Assembly (NCBI GenBank): GCA_031254795.1
Contig: JAIRTS010000087.1
Coordinates: forward strand, 1 to 12,235
Direction: 5' to 3'
DNA from: Treponema sp.
GTDB lineage: Bacteria > Spirochaetota > Spirochaetia > Treponematales > Breznakiellaceae
DNA length: 12,235 bases
Numbering within the stretch: the first letter of the stretch is position 1; the number at the start of each line of letters is the position of its first letter. The position numbers were made by a program, and so were the translations under genes. The notes below the pieces were generated by a model that saw only the letters and a list, made by a program, of their open reading frames with translations, searched no databases and had not been told where the DNA came from. Of this stretch, positions 5,157 through 12,235 are shown in pieces.

Positions 5157-6356
5157 ATGAAGAATTTGTTTAAAAGCTTGCCGTTCCGTCTGGTTTTGGC
5201 GTTGATAATCGGCATAGTGGTGGGGCTCATCGCTAACGCGGCGGTGATGCAGATCGTGATTACCGTACAGAAAATTCTGGGTCAGCTTATCATGTTTGCC
5301 ATTCCGCTGGTTATTCTCGGCTTTATAACGCCGTCAATAACCAAGCTGGGAAACAGCGCGTCGAAAATTCTGGGAATTGCGCTTGTTATTGCCTATGTTT
5401 CCAGTGTCTGCGCCGCTTTTATGTCTATGCTCGCGGGGTATGGCATTATTCCGCACCTCAACATCGTGTCCAGCGTTGAAGCAAACCGCGAACTGCCGAC
5501 GGTTATATTTGAGCTTGCGATACCTCAAATTATGACGGTGATGAGCGCTCTTGTTCTGGCGCTGTTCATCGGACTTGCCGCAGTCTGGACAAAAGCAAAA
5601 GTGACCATATCGCTTTTGGACGAATTCCAGAAAATTGTTATCGCAGTGGTAACGACGATTATTATTCCACTTCTGCCGTTCTTCATCGGCTGTACCTTCT
5701 GCGGGCTCGCTTACGAAGGTTCGATCACAAACCAGCTTCCGGTCTTCCTCATTGTCATTCTCATCGTCATGCTGGGTCACTACATTTGGCTTGCCGTTCT
5801 GTACGCTCTCGCGGGCGCATACTCCGGGAAAAATCCGCTTAAAGTATTAAAGTACTACGGCCCCGCGTACTTAACCGCTGTCGGCACCATGTCTTCAGCC
5901 GCGACGTTGCCCGTGGCGTTAAGCTGCGCGAATAAAGCCGCCGACGATGGAACTCTCCGCAAGGACATGGCGGCGTTCGGCATCCCGCTGTTCGCGAACA
6001 TTCACCTGTGCGGCTCGGTTCTCACCGAAACGTTCTTTGTCATGGTTGTTTCCCAAATTCTCTACGGCGCGCTTCCGGCGCCCGGCACCATGATCCTGTT
6101 CGGCCTGCTGTTAGGCATATTCGCTATTGCGGCGCCAGGCGTTCCGGGCGGCACGGTTATGGCGTCTCTCGGCTTAATCATCAGCGTAGTCGGTTTTGAC
6201 GCGAACGGCACCGCGCTCATGCTCACCATTTTCGCCCTGCAAGACAGCTTTGGCACTGCCTGCAACGTAACCGGCGATGGAGCGCTCACCTTGATGCTCA
6301 CCGGTTTTGCGGAAAAGCACAACTTGAAAGAGCAAAATTTAGCGGTGGATTTGTAG
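5157..6356 (+). CDS. DAACS-family amino acid:cation symporter (SstT/GltP-like)
   Basis: A very hydrophobic 399-residue inner-membrane protein with about eight membrane segments. Three family hallmarks are present in order: the re-entrant loop 1 serine motif TMSSAATLPVALSCANK (244-260), the re-entrant loop 2 GVPGGTVMASLG (328-339), and the last substrate helix LQDSFGTACNVTGDG (361-375), with Asp363, Asn370 and Asp374 as likely ion and substrate contacts. The first part (10-60) contains the usual helix pair of the trimerisation domain. LQDS is closer to the serine/threonine carrier SstT, while NVTGDG is closer to the dicarboxylate carriers, so the substrate is uncertain. ATG 5157 follows AGGAG (5145-5149) by seven bases. 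Placement behind cyuA suggests import of cysteine, serine or a similar amino acid with Na+ or H+. Confidence 0.85.
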   Translation: MKNLFKSLPFRLVLALIIGIVVGLIANAAVMQIVITVQKILGQLIMFAIPLVILGFITPSITKLGNSASKILGIALVIAYVSSVCAAFMSMLAGYGIIPHLNIVSSVEANRELPTVIFELAIPQIMTVMSALVLALFIGLAAVWTKAKVTISLLDEFQKIVIAVVTTIIIPLLPFFIGCTFCGLAYEGSITNQLPVFLIVILIVMLGHYIWLAVLYALAGAYSGKNPLKVLKYYGPAYLTAVGTMSSAATLPVALSCANKAADDGTLRKDMAAFGIPLFANIHLCGSVLTETFFVMVVSQILYGALPAPGTMILFGLLLGIFAIAAPGVPGGTVMASLGLIISVVGFDANGTALMLTIFALQDSFGTACNVTGDGALTLMLTGFAEKHNLKEQNLAVDL

Positions 6357-6388
6357 CGTTGCAACGCGGCGGCGCGACCGTATACACC

Positions 6389-6432
6389 GGCGTGGGACTG
6401 CGCTCCAGTATAGCAGGAACGCAGTCCGCGCC
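6389..6432. repeat. Long hairpin after the symporter gene
   Basis: GGACTGCG (6395-6402) pairs with CGCAGTCC (6420-6427), and GGCG (6389-6392) with CGCC (6429-6432). There is no T tract, so it is a transcript-end stabiliser or repeat element rather than a standard terminator. The gene-free stretch 6357-6544 also holds CCGCA-G-TGCGG (6455-6465) and an AT-rich inverted repeat, AAACCAAAATTT (6479-6490) with AAATTTGGTTT (6508-6518). Confidence 0.45.
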
Positions 6433-6544
6433 ACTTTCGGCGGCGGCGTCTGACCCGCAGTGCGGCGCTAAAAGTGTTAAACCAAAATTTATGAATGAAA
6501 TAAAACAAAATTTGGTTTGGCGTAACAATTATTTCTAAAAATCA

Positions 6545-6573
6545 TTGACAAACTATTAAAAGCAATATAAAAT
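6545..6573 (+). promoter_or_regulatory. Strong sigma-70 promoter for the NlpC/P60 gene
   Basis: TTGACA (6545-6550), a spacer of exactly 17 bases, and TAAAAT (6568-6573): a perfect -35 and a five-of-six -10. The predicted start (6580 or 6581) falls at or next to the ATG of a tiny ORF at 6581, which would make that ORF leaderless. The nearest full gene downstream begins at 6640. Confidence 0.65.
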
Positions 6574-6580
6574 ATATAAA

Positions 6581-6643
6581 ATGAACCTCTCCCAAAACGC
6601 GCGGAGCGGCAGTTTTGAGAAAAGCTCCCTGGAAAAGAAATGA
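6581..6643 (+). CDS. Possible 20-codon leader ORF overlapping the NlpC/P60 start
   Basis: From ATG 6581 the frame reads MNLSQNARSGSF, ends KSSLEKK and stops at TGA 6641-6643. The stop overlaps the next gene's ATG as ATGA, the usual arrangement for translational coupling. The downstream gene has only a weak ribosome site (GGAAAAG, 6631-6637), so its translation could depend on ribosomes finishing this ORF. A GGAGC/GCTCC hairpin (6603-6607, 6624-6628) lies inside. It may equally be chance, since short ORFs are common. Confidence 0.3.
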   Translation: MNLSQNARSGSFEKSSLEKK

Positions 6644-7299
6644 AAAATAAATATAATTGCCCGGAACGGCGCATGGGTATATACGCCCAGGCACAGCCTC
6701 CATGCGCCCGTCAAAGCTTCGCCGAATTTGCGCCTCACAAACCACAGATCTGGCGCGGATGGAACGTCAAAATAGCACTTGCCGCCGTTATAATGAGCGT
6801 GGTTTCCATCAACTGTCTTCGCGCCCAAACAGAGGAAGAAGGCGCCGTTCGGCATACGGAAACTGCGGAGGCGGCGGCACACTCCGAAGGAGGCGTCAAT
6901 AGCCGGCGGATGACGCTCATTGAGTTTGCGATTAAGCGGCAGGGGATACCCTACCGTAGTGGCGGGTCAACCGAGAAGGGGTTTGATTGTTCGGGCTTTG
7001 TGTGGTTTGTGTACCGCAACGCCCTCAACATGGACATTCCCCGCTCCTCGCGGGGATTATGGTCATCGGACGTGGAGACCATCCGGCTGGAAGACGCCTT
7101 GCCCGGTGATGTTCTCGTGTTCTCCGCCAACAAGGGAGGCTCCGGTTCAATAAACCACACAGCGATCCTTGTAGACAAAGATTCCATAATACACGCGGTT
7201 TCCAGCGGACCAAGACGGGGTGTTGTCATTTCCCCTATTACCGATAAGTATTTTGCCCCACGGCTTGTGGGAGTTAAAAGGTTTCTTCCGGATGATTGA
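6640..7299 (+). CDS. Exported NlpC/P60 peptidoglycan hydrolase
   Basis: 219 residues. The C-terminal half is an NlpC/P60 cysteine peptidase domain (about 91-216), a family that cuts peptide bonds in peptidoglycan stems, often between D-glutamate and a diamino acid. The catalytic set is visible: Cys117 in DCSGF, His173 in NHTAI, and His185 in IIHAVS as the third residue. LPGDVLVFS (154-162) is another family block. An unusually long polar start of about 40 residues precedes a hydrophobic segment (VKIALAAVIMSVVSI, 43-57), then LRAQTEEEG, where a signal peptidase could cut. It is therefore probably periplasmic or membrane-tethered. No later ATG gives a shorter signal peptide. A linker of about 28 residues separates signal and domain; no SH3 or LysM domain is present. 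It runs convergently into the next gene, leaving only 10 bases between stop codons. Confidence 0.85.
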   Translation: MKNKYNCPERRMGIYAQAQPPCARQSFAEFAPHKPQIWRGWNVKIALAAVIMSVVSINCLRAQTEEEGAVRHTETAEAAAHSEGGVNSRRMTLIEFAIKRQGIPYRSGGSTEKGFDCSGFVWFVYRNALNMDIPRSSRGLWSSDVETIRLEDALPGDVLVFSANKGGSGSINHTAILVDKDSIIHAVSSGPRRGVVISPITDKYFAPRLVGVKRFLPDD

Positions 7300-7309
7300 A
7301 AGACTTCCC

Positions 7310-8107
7310 TCATCGCCCAAACGCCTTGTCCGCCTGTTTGGTAAACCAGCCTAAAATGGCTTCCGCCCTGTTGGTGAAAGACTGCCCCATACGATTCTTG
7401 ACGCCCGGCAGGGAAATGGTTTTTGCAAAAGACGCCGAGTAGATGAGCAAGTATTCCTCAGCGTCAATCACGGCGACCACGGAACGCAACATGTTTTTGC
7501 TTATAACCGGCACAATGCCGAGGGACATGCCGGTGAGGTTCCGTTGAACAAGCGCCAGCGTGTTTTCAGACGCGAAATAATCGTATTGATAGATGTTGTC
7601 CCCAAAGGTCAAATCTTTTTGACGCGCATACACGGTCAAGGCTGGAGGCGGCACGGAGCGAAGTGGATCATCCGCCGGTTTTTGAGTTGACGGATCGTCA
7701 ATCACCTGCGAAATTTCAAAAAAGGTGCGCATCCCCTTATGGCTGACCGAATAGTATTGCAATCCTTTGAGCGTACTGAGGGCGAGCATGTTGTTGTAAA
7801 GGGCTGTCTTTTCAGCTTGCGTCCATGAAGTGGCGCCGGACGGCTTTTTATACAAATAGAGGCTTTCGGTGAGAATCGTAGGATTGATTTCTTTGATGAT
7901 CTCGACTGTCAGTCGCTCTACCTGCGCGTTATGGGGCGACAGTTCAGGAACAGCCGGATTTTTGGCAAGTCGCGTCACAGATTCGCCTGCGAGCAATGCC
8001 GCTTTCCACGAAGGATCGATAAGAGCGTCCAGTGTGTCTGAAAAAACGCTTGGAACAAGGAGTACGCTTGTCAGCGCAATATATACACGCAAGAATATAT
8101 GTTTCAT
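7310..8107 (-). CDS. Secreted spirochaete protein of unknown function
   Basis: From ATG 8107 the protein has 265 residues and begins MKHIFLRVYIALTSVLLVPS, a clear signal peptide with likely cleavage after VFS, so it should be exported. The mature part has ESLYLYKKPSG, a short-chain-like ALSTLKGLQYYSVSHKGMRTF block and a C-terminal half rich in hydrophobic strands. It looks like the spirochaete-restricted family I believe is listed as DUF6675, but I could not check that. No enzymatic motif is recognisable. Alternative starts are an in-frame ATG at 8119 and TTG at 8134; none has a good Shine-Dalgarno, and 8107 gives the tidiest signal peptide. It is divergent from mutS2 and convergent with the NlpC/P60 gene, so it is transcribed alone. 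Confidence 0.7.
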   Translation of the reverse strand: MKHIFLRVYIALTSVLLVPSVFSDTLDALIDPSWKAALLAGESVTRLAKNPAVPELSPHNAQVERLTVEIIKEINPTILTESLYLYKKPSGATSWTQAEKTALYNNMLALSTLKGLQYYSVSHKGMRTFFEISQVIDDPSTQKPADDPLRSVPPPALTVYARQKDLTFGDNIYQYDYFASENTLALVQRNLTGMSLGIVPVISKNMLRSVVAVIDAEEYLLIYSASFAKTISLPGVKNRMGQSFTNRAEAILGWFTKQADKAFGR

Positions 8108-8197
8108 ATGTGGATTCATACTTTTATGAAACAACGGAATGGAGAAAATAGTTGCAAGATTGGGTGAAAAATTTGCCGCGCTTGGAATGGCGGGCCG

Positions 8198-8225
8198 TTG
8201 CTATGCGGGCGTTTTATGGTATAGT
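8198..8225 (+). promoter_or_regulatory. Possible extended -10 promoter for mutS2
   Basis: TTGCTA (8198-8203), a 16-base spacer, and TATAGT (8220-8225) preceded by TG at 8217-8218 (extended -10). The expected start, seven bases on, is the A of ATG 8232, so the mutS2 message may be leaderless. This agrees with the absence of a Shine-Dalgarno before 8232. Confidence 0.4.
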
Positions 8226-8231
8226 AGCGTT

Positions 8232-10646
8232 ATGAACGAAAAAACCGAAGGTATTCTTGAATTCGATGCAATCAGAAGCCGCGTCGCCTGCTGCTCGTTT
8301 AGCGAGGAGGCGAAACGGCGCATTCTCGCCGAAAAGCCGCTTGTTGACCCGGATGATATCCGGCGGCTCAAAGGATTTGTTTCGGAAACCGTTGAACGCA
8401 TGAAAAGCGGCGATGAGGAAAAACAAGAGAGTCTTCCCGATATAGGGTTTCTGCTTCCGAAACTCGCGGTTGAAGGCGCGAGCCTTGAGCCGGACGAAGC
8501 GTTCGCCATAGGGCTTTTCGTTGAACGCGGCTGGACTCTTAAACATTGGCTCGTCCCTCCTTCCTCGAAAGACACGCCGCTCCGTTCGCTTGCGGAAACC
8601 ATACCGGACTGTACGAGCCTTGCCCGCGAGGTGTTCCGCATATTCAACAAAGACGGCAGTCTCAAAGACCTGCCTGAATTTCAGGAGATAAACCGCCGGA
8701 TTCGCCGGCTTGCCGCTGAACTTGAAGCCGCCGTGTCCCGGTACGCTGGCAACGAGGAGTCGCGGCGTATGTTGCAATCAACGGTGCCGTCTCAGCGGGA
8801 CGGGCGGGCTGTACTTGCGGTGAAAGCCAACTTTCGTGGACGAATTCGGGGTATCGTACACGAGGTTTCAGCGACCGGACAGACTCTGTTTATCGAACCG
8901 GAAGATGTTGTTGAGAAAAACAACGACATTCTTATTGAGAAACGCCGTCTTGATGCGGAAGTCCTCCGTGTGCTGCGCGAATTGACAACAAAAATCGCCG
9001 AAGGCCGTGAAATATTGGCTGATTTTCACGAGAAAATCATTGGCATTGAGATTATACGGGCGAAAGCCCGTTATTCAAAGGACATACAAGGCGTCTTTGC
9101 GAAAGAGAGCGAAAATGGCGCCCGCGACAGCCGGATCATGACGCTCAAGCAGGCACGTCATCCGCTGTTGGGGCGTTCCGCTGTACCGGTCGATTTTAGC
9201 ATGAATGAAGGCAAGGGCGCGGTCGTCATCACGGGACCGAACACAGGCGGCAAGACCGTAAGCCTCAAGACCGTCGGACTCTTCGCCTTGATGAACCAGA
9301 GTGGACTTGCGGTTTCTGCCGCCGAAGGCACGAGTCTTCCGGTCTTTGACGACGTTTTCGCCGACATCGGAGACGAGCAGTCCATAAGCCAGTCGCTCTC
9401 AACTTTTTCCGCGCACATGATCAACATCGCGGCGATTACCGCGTCGGCTTCCTCTCAATCGCTCGTGTTGCTTGACGAACTCGGTTCCGGCACTGATCCG
9501 GAAGAGGGCAGCGCTATCGCCATGGCGATTCTCGACTTCCTGATTGAAAAGCGGGTTTCTCTCATCGTCACCACCCATCACGGCGTCTTGAAAAACTACG
9601 GTTACACGCGGGAATATGTGGAAAACGCCTCGGTTGAGTTCGACAGCCGGACGCTTTCACCCACGTACCGCATTGTCATGGGTATTCCCGGAGAAAGCCG
9701 CGCTGTGGATATCGCCTCACGCAATGGGTTGCAGGCGGAAATCATTGCAAAAGCGCATTCCTACCTCAATGAAGAGCGGGCGGACGTATCATCGCTCATT
9801 GCGGGACTCAAGCGGAAACACCGCGAACTGGACGCCGCCGCCGAAGAACGCAGACAGGAAGAGAAGCGCCTGCGTGAGGAACGACGCGCGGCTGATCTCA
9901 AGGAATTGCGGCTTAGGCAAAAAGAAGTGGAGATTAAATCAGGTGAAGTGGGCAAGTTGAGGAAACTGCTTGACGAGAGCCGGAAAACTCTTGAGAATCT
10001 GGTGCGGGAGGTGAAAGAAAGAGAAATAACCCGCGAAAGAACGCTTAAAGTGAAAGATTTTCTCAATGATTTGGAAAAAAGCGTTGCAAACGAAGCGAAT
10101 TCTTTGGATGAGGAAGAACGGACGTTGCGGGATCAGCGCAAGGAGCATGATAATACGGCTCAAACACTGGCGGACTCCCAACCGCCACCGCCCCTAGTTG
10201 AAGGCGCCGAGGCGCTGGTGGCTTCCTATGGGCAACGGGGAACGATCATCCGTCAGGAAAAGAACGGCTGGCTTGTGGAAATCGGCTCGCTCCGCATGAC
10301 TTTTCCTGCGGAAGAGCTTACGCCGGTGCGGTCCGCGCAAAGTGTACAAAAACAACTCAAGCCCGCGCTTGTTGTCGCCGATTTATCGCGTGGATCAAGC
10401 GCGGTTATGGAACTCAACTTGTTGGGCATGCGCCTTGAGGAAGCCTTGGAAGTCCTGCAACGGCAGATCGACGACGCCGTTTTGTCGGGCTTAAAGGAAT
10501 TCGCCGTTATACACGGCAAGGGCGGGGGCGTCCTGCAAAAAGGCGTACACGATTTTCTTAAAAAAGACCAGCGCATCGCTGATTTCCACTTCTCCCGCCC
10601 GGAATTGGGCGGGTTCGGCAGAACCGAAGTGGCGCTGATAGAGTGA
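8232..10646 (+). CDS. mutS2: MutS2 ATPase / endonuclease
   Basis: 804 residues, normal for MutS2, a DNA-binding ATPase related to MutS. It is implicated in limiting recombination and, in some bacteria, in rescuing collided ribosomes. ATG 8232 (MNEKTEGILEFDAIRSR) matches the usual family start; an in-frame ATG at 8139 would add 31 unrelated residues. Visible parts are the core and clamp region (about 1-320), Walker A GPNTGGKT (335-342), Walker B LVLLDE with the following LGSGTDPEEG (411-426), the TTHHG switch, a charged coiled coil (about 526-641), a KOW-like segment EALVASYGQRGTI, and a C-terminal Smr domain (727-804). The Smr domain keeps HGKG (761-764), but the usual LDLxG motif reads LNLLG, replacing the Asp (residue 729). 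Smr nuclease activity may be altered. The gene is convergent with the PLP-enzyme gene, 38 bases apart. Confidence 0.92.
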   Translation: MNEKTEGILEFDAIRSRVACCSFSEEAKRRILAEKPLVDPDDIRRLKGFVSETVERMKSGDEEKQESLPDIGFLLPKLAVEGASLEPDEAFAIGLFVERGWTLKHWLVPPSSKDTPLRSLAETIPDCTSLAREVFRIFNKDGSLKDLPEFQEINRRIRRLAAELEAAVSRYAGNEESRRMLQSTVPSQRDGRAVLAVKANFRGRIRGIVHEVSATGQTLFIEPEDVVEKNNDILIEKRRLDAEVLRVLRELTTKIAEGREILADFHEKIIGIEIIRAKARYSKDIQGVFAKESENGARDSRIMTLKQARHPLLGRSAVPVDFSMNEGKGAVVITGPNTGGKTVSLKTVGLFALMNQSGLAVSAAEGTSLPVFDDVFADIGDEQSISQSLSTFSAHMINIAAITASASSQSLVLLDELGSGTDPEEGSAIAMAILDFLIEKRVSLIVTTHHGVLKNYGYTREYVENASVEFDSRTLSPTYRIVMGIPGESRAVDIASRNGLQAEIIAKAHSYLNEERADVSSLIAGLKRKHRELDAAAEERRQEEKRLREERRAADLKELRLRQKEVEIKSGEVGKLRKLLDESRKTLENLVREVKEREITRERTLKVKDFLNDLEKSVANEANSLDEEERTLRDQRKEHDNTAQTLADSQPPPPLVEGAEALVASYGQRGTIIRQEKNGWLVEIGSLRMTFPAEELTPVRSAQSVQKQLKPALVVADLSRGSSAVMELNLLGMRLEEALEVLQRQIDDAVLSGLKEFAVIHGKGGGVLQKGVHDFLKKDQRIADFHFSRPELGGFGRTEVALIE

Positions 10647-10684
10647 CAGCCACCTCCTTCGACCACGTGGATTGCGAAAGCCTT

Positions 10685-12061
10685 TTATAAATCCACTTTG
10701 GGCAGTGACGCGAAGCCCGTCTTTTCCAGTTCTTCGTCTGTGGGAATGTAGTCGGTCATGGACTTGGCGTTGTACGCCATGTACGCGCTCATATCAAAAT
10801 AGCCGGTGCCGCTGAGTCCGAAAAGAATGACCTTCTTCTCGTTTGTACGCTTGCACTCAAGGGCTTCGTCAATAGCGACCTTTATTGCATGGGAAGACTC
10901 CGGCGCGGGCAGGATTCCTTCGGCTTTCGCAAACTGTATCGCCGCGTCAAAAACCTGGGTTTGCGTTTCGGCGCGGGCTTCGAGGAATCCGTCATGGTAC
11001 AGTTTGGACAGGGTTGAATTCATGCCATGGTACCGCAAGCCGCCTGCATGATTTGACGAAGGTATAAACCCATTGCCAAGCGTGTACATTTTGATAAGCG
11101 GCGTGGTTTTCGCGGTGTCGCCAAAATCGTAAGCATATTTCCCCCGGGTGAATGACGGACAGGAAGCGGGCTCCACCGCGATGAAGCGAATGCTGTTTTT
11201 TCCGGCCAACCGATCCCCCATGAACGACGCGATGAGTCCTCCGAGGTTTGAACCGCCGCCCGCGCATCCAATGATGACATCGGGTTTGACATCGTACTTG
11301 TCAAAAGCCGCCTTCACTTCCTGCCCGATAATTGACTGATGCAAAAGCACATGATTCAAAACGCTGCCAAGCACGTACCGGCATTTGTCGGTGTTGACCG
11401 CCGCTTCCACAGCTTCGGAGATCGCGCAACCTAGAGAGCCGGTCGTATTCGGATCAACGGAAAGAATTTTTTTGCCCGCTTCCGTGGTGTTTGATGGAGA
11501 AGGAATAAGATGGGCGCCGTAGGTCTCAATGAGCGCTTTGCGGTACGGCTTTTGCTCGGAGCTTATCTTCACCATGTAAACCGTGAGACCCAGTCCGTAA
11601 AAAGCGCAGGACATTGCCATTGCGGAACCCCATTGTCCGGCGCCGGTTTCCGTGGTCAGCGCGACAAGCCCCTCTTCTTTTGCGTAATACGCCTGAGCCG
11701 CCGCAGAATTGAGTTTATGCGAGCCGGATGTGTTTGTCCCTTCAAACTTGTAGTATATTTCTGCGGGCGTTTCCAACGCTTTTTCCAGAAAATAGGCGCG
11801 GACAAGCGGCGCAGGCCTGTAGGCGCGGTAAAACATCTGCAACCCTTCCGGTATGGCGATGGACGGCGTTGTCTCGTCCAGTTCCTGTTTGATGGCTTCC
11901 TTACAGAACACCGGCGCTAAATCGTCTGCAGTCGCGGGTTTTAATGTTCCCGGATGCAGAAGTGGATCGGGTTTATCCTTCATGAAAGCCCGTAAATTGA
12001 ACCATGACGAGGGTATCTCATCCTCGGCTAAATAAAGTCTGGTCGGCATTTTCTTTGCCAC
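10685..12061 (-). CDS. TrpB2-type tryptophan synthase beta-like PLP enzyme
   Basis: 458 residues, typical of the long TrpB2 branch rather than the roughly 400-residue TrpB1. The family makes L-tryptophan from indole and L-serine with pyridoxal phosphate. The PLP lysine is Lys116 in GSHKLNSA; the catalytic Glu is in TETGAGQWG (137-145); the phosphate-binding loop is CAGGGSN (266-272); SGTG (417-420) is near the PLP ring. The N-terminal extension (about 1-75, LYLAEDEIPSSWFN) is a TrpB2 feature. Translation starts at GTG 12061, because AAGGAG lies six bases upstream; the next ATG (12049) lacks this. No trpA or other trp gene is in the window, so it may act alone on free indole, or as a serine-consuming enzyme. 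It is probably cytoplasmic. Confidence 0.88.
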   Translation of the reverse strand: MAKKMPTRLYLAEDEIPSSWFNLRAFMKDKPDPLLHPGTLKPATADDLAPVFCKEAIKQELDETTPSIAIPEGLQMFYRAYRPAPLVRAYFLEKALETPAEIYYKFEGTNTSGSHKLNSAAAQAYYAKEEGLVALTTETGAGQWGSAMAMSCAFYGLGLTVYMVKISSEQKPYRKALIETYGAHLIPSPSNTTEAGKKILSVDPNTTGSLGCAISEAVEAAVNTDKCRYVLGSVLNHVLLHQSIIGQEVKAAFDKYDVKPDVIIGCAGGGSNLGGLIASFMGDRLAGKNSIRFIAVEPASCPSFTRGKYAYDFGDTAKTTPLIKMYTLGNGFIPSSNHAGGLRYHGMNSTLSKLYHDGFLEARAETQTQVFDAAIQFAKAEGILPAPESSHAIKVAIDEALECKRTNEKKVILFGLSGTGYFDMSAYMAYNAKSMTDYIPTDEELEKTGFASLPKVDL

Positions 12062-12067
12062 TGTTTT

Positions 12068-12073
12068 CTCCTT
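12068..12073 (-). promoter_or_regulatory. Ribosome binding site that fixes the GTG start of the TrpB2 gene
   Basis: On the minus strand this reads AAGGAG, with six bases between its last G and GTG 12061. It is the reason to prefer GTG over the internal ATG at 12049. Confidence 0.75.
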
Positions 12074-12130
12074 GTTGACTTTTTCTCGCGCTTTTGCGTT
12101 GCAATGCGTACGCTTTGCGCAATGCTTCTC

Positions 12131-12162
12131 TATATAGAAACATATTATTGATCTTTTGTCAA
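12131..12162 (-). promoter_or_regulatory. Possible promoter for the TrpB2 gene
   Basis: On the minus strand TTGACA (12162-12157) is a perfect -35. The best -10, TATATA (12136-12131), is 20 bases away, too far for an ideal promoter; TTCTAT at 17 bases is the alternative. The region is AT-rich and lies 70 bases upstream of the start codon. Confidence 0.35.
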
Positions 12163-12203
12163 GCGATTTTGAGAGAAAATTTGTAAAAAATTTTGATCGG
12201 CTC

Positions 12204-12232
12204 TTGACTATTTTGTTTGAAACAGCTATAGT
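12204..12232 (+). promoter_or_regulatory. Strong rightward promoter at the window edge
   Basis: TTGACT (12204-12209), exactly 17 bases, and TATAGT (12227-12232): five of six matches at each box. It is divergent from the TrpB2 gene and should serve a gene that begins just outside the window. Confidence 0.6.
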
Positions 12233-12235
12233 AAG

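Noticed and set aside
8139..8231. 31-residue N-terminal extension of MutS2
   Set aside because: MutS2 proteins normally begin at the MNEKT-like motif; the extension has no family similarity and overlaps the promoter candidate.
10663..10670. CCACGTGG palindrome between the mutS2 and TrpB2 genes
   Set aside because: An 8-bp palindrome in a 38-bp convergent gap has no promoter context and is easily due to chance.

Overview
The window looks like about 12 kb of a spirochaete chromosome, most likely a gut Treponema. I infer this from three things: a spirochaete-type secreted protein of unknown function, a broken gene of a repeat family I associate with termite-gut treponemes, and the general style (about 50% G+C coding sequence with very AT-rich spacers). 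I have no database support and would not name a species.

Positions 1-2465 are a graveyard of mobile and decayed DNA. At the left edge is the start of an IS256-type transposase read leftwards. Next is an AT-rich, minus-strand lipoprotein gene (251-1567) that has been split by an IS630-type element (444-1330). Removing the element plus one TA copy restores the lipoprotein reading frame exactly. The IS630 transposase is itself split by a -1 frame change at an A7 run and an in-frame TGA. Then come three inverted repeats and a frameshifted, GC-rich treponemal family gene (1862-2465).

Positions 2466-3766 carry a duplicated leader unit exactly 200 bp apart. The second copy serves a small intact lipoprotein gene (2767-3261) that ends in a strong terminator. 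A 505-bp gene-free stretch follows, with several candidate RNA structures and palindromes, and leads into cyuA.

Positions 3767-6356 hold an iron-sulfur L-cysteine desulfidase (cyuA) followed by a DAACS-family amino-acid symporter. Together they look like an uptake-and-degradation pair for cysteine or a related amino acid, yielding pyruvate, ammonia and sulfide. A terminator-like hairpin, overlapped by a competing hairpin, lies between them and suggests partial or regulated read-through.

Positions 6357-12235 are more ordinary chromosome. There is an exported NlpC/P60 peptidoglycan hydrolase behind a strong promoter and a tiny overlapping ORF, a convergent secreted protein of unknown function, mutS2, a convergent TrpB2-type PLP enzyme, and finally a strong rightward promoter whose gene lies outside the window. 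I found no tRNA, rRNA or CRISPR array.
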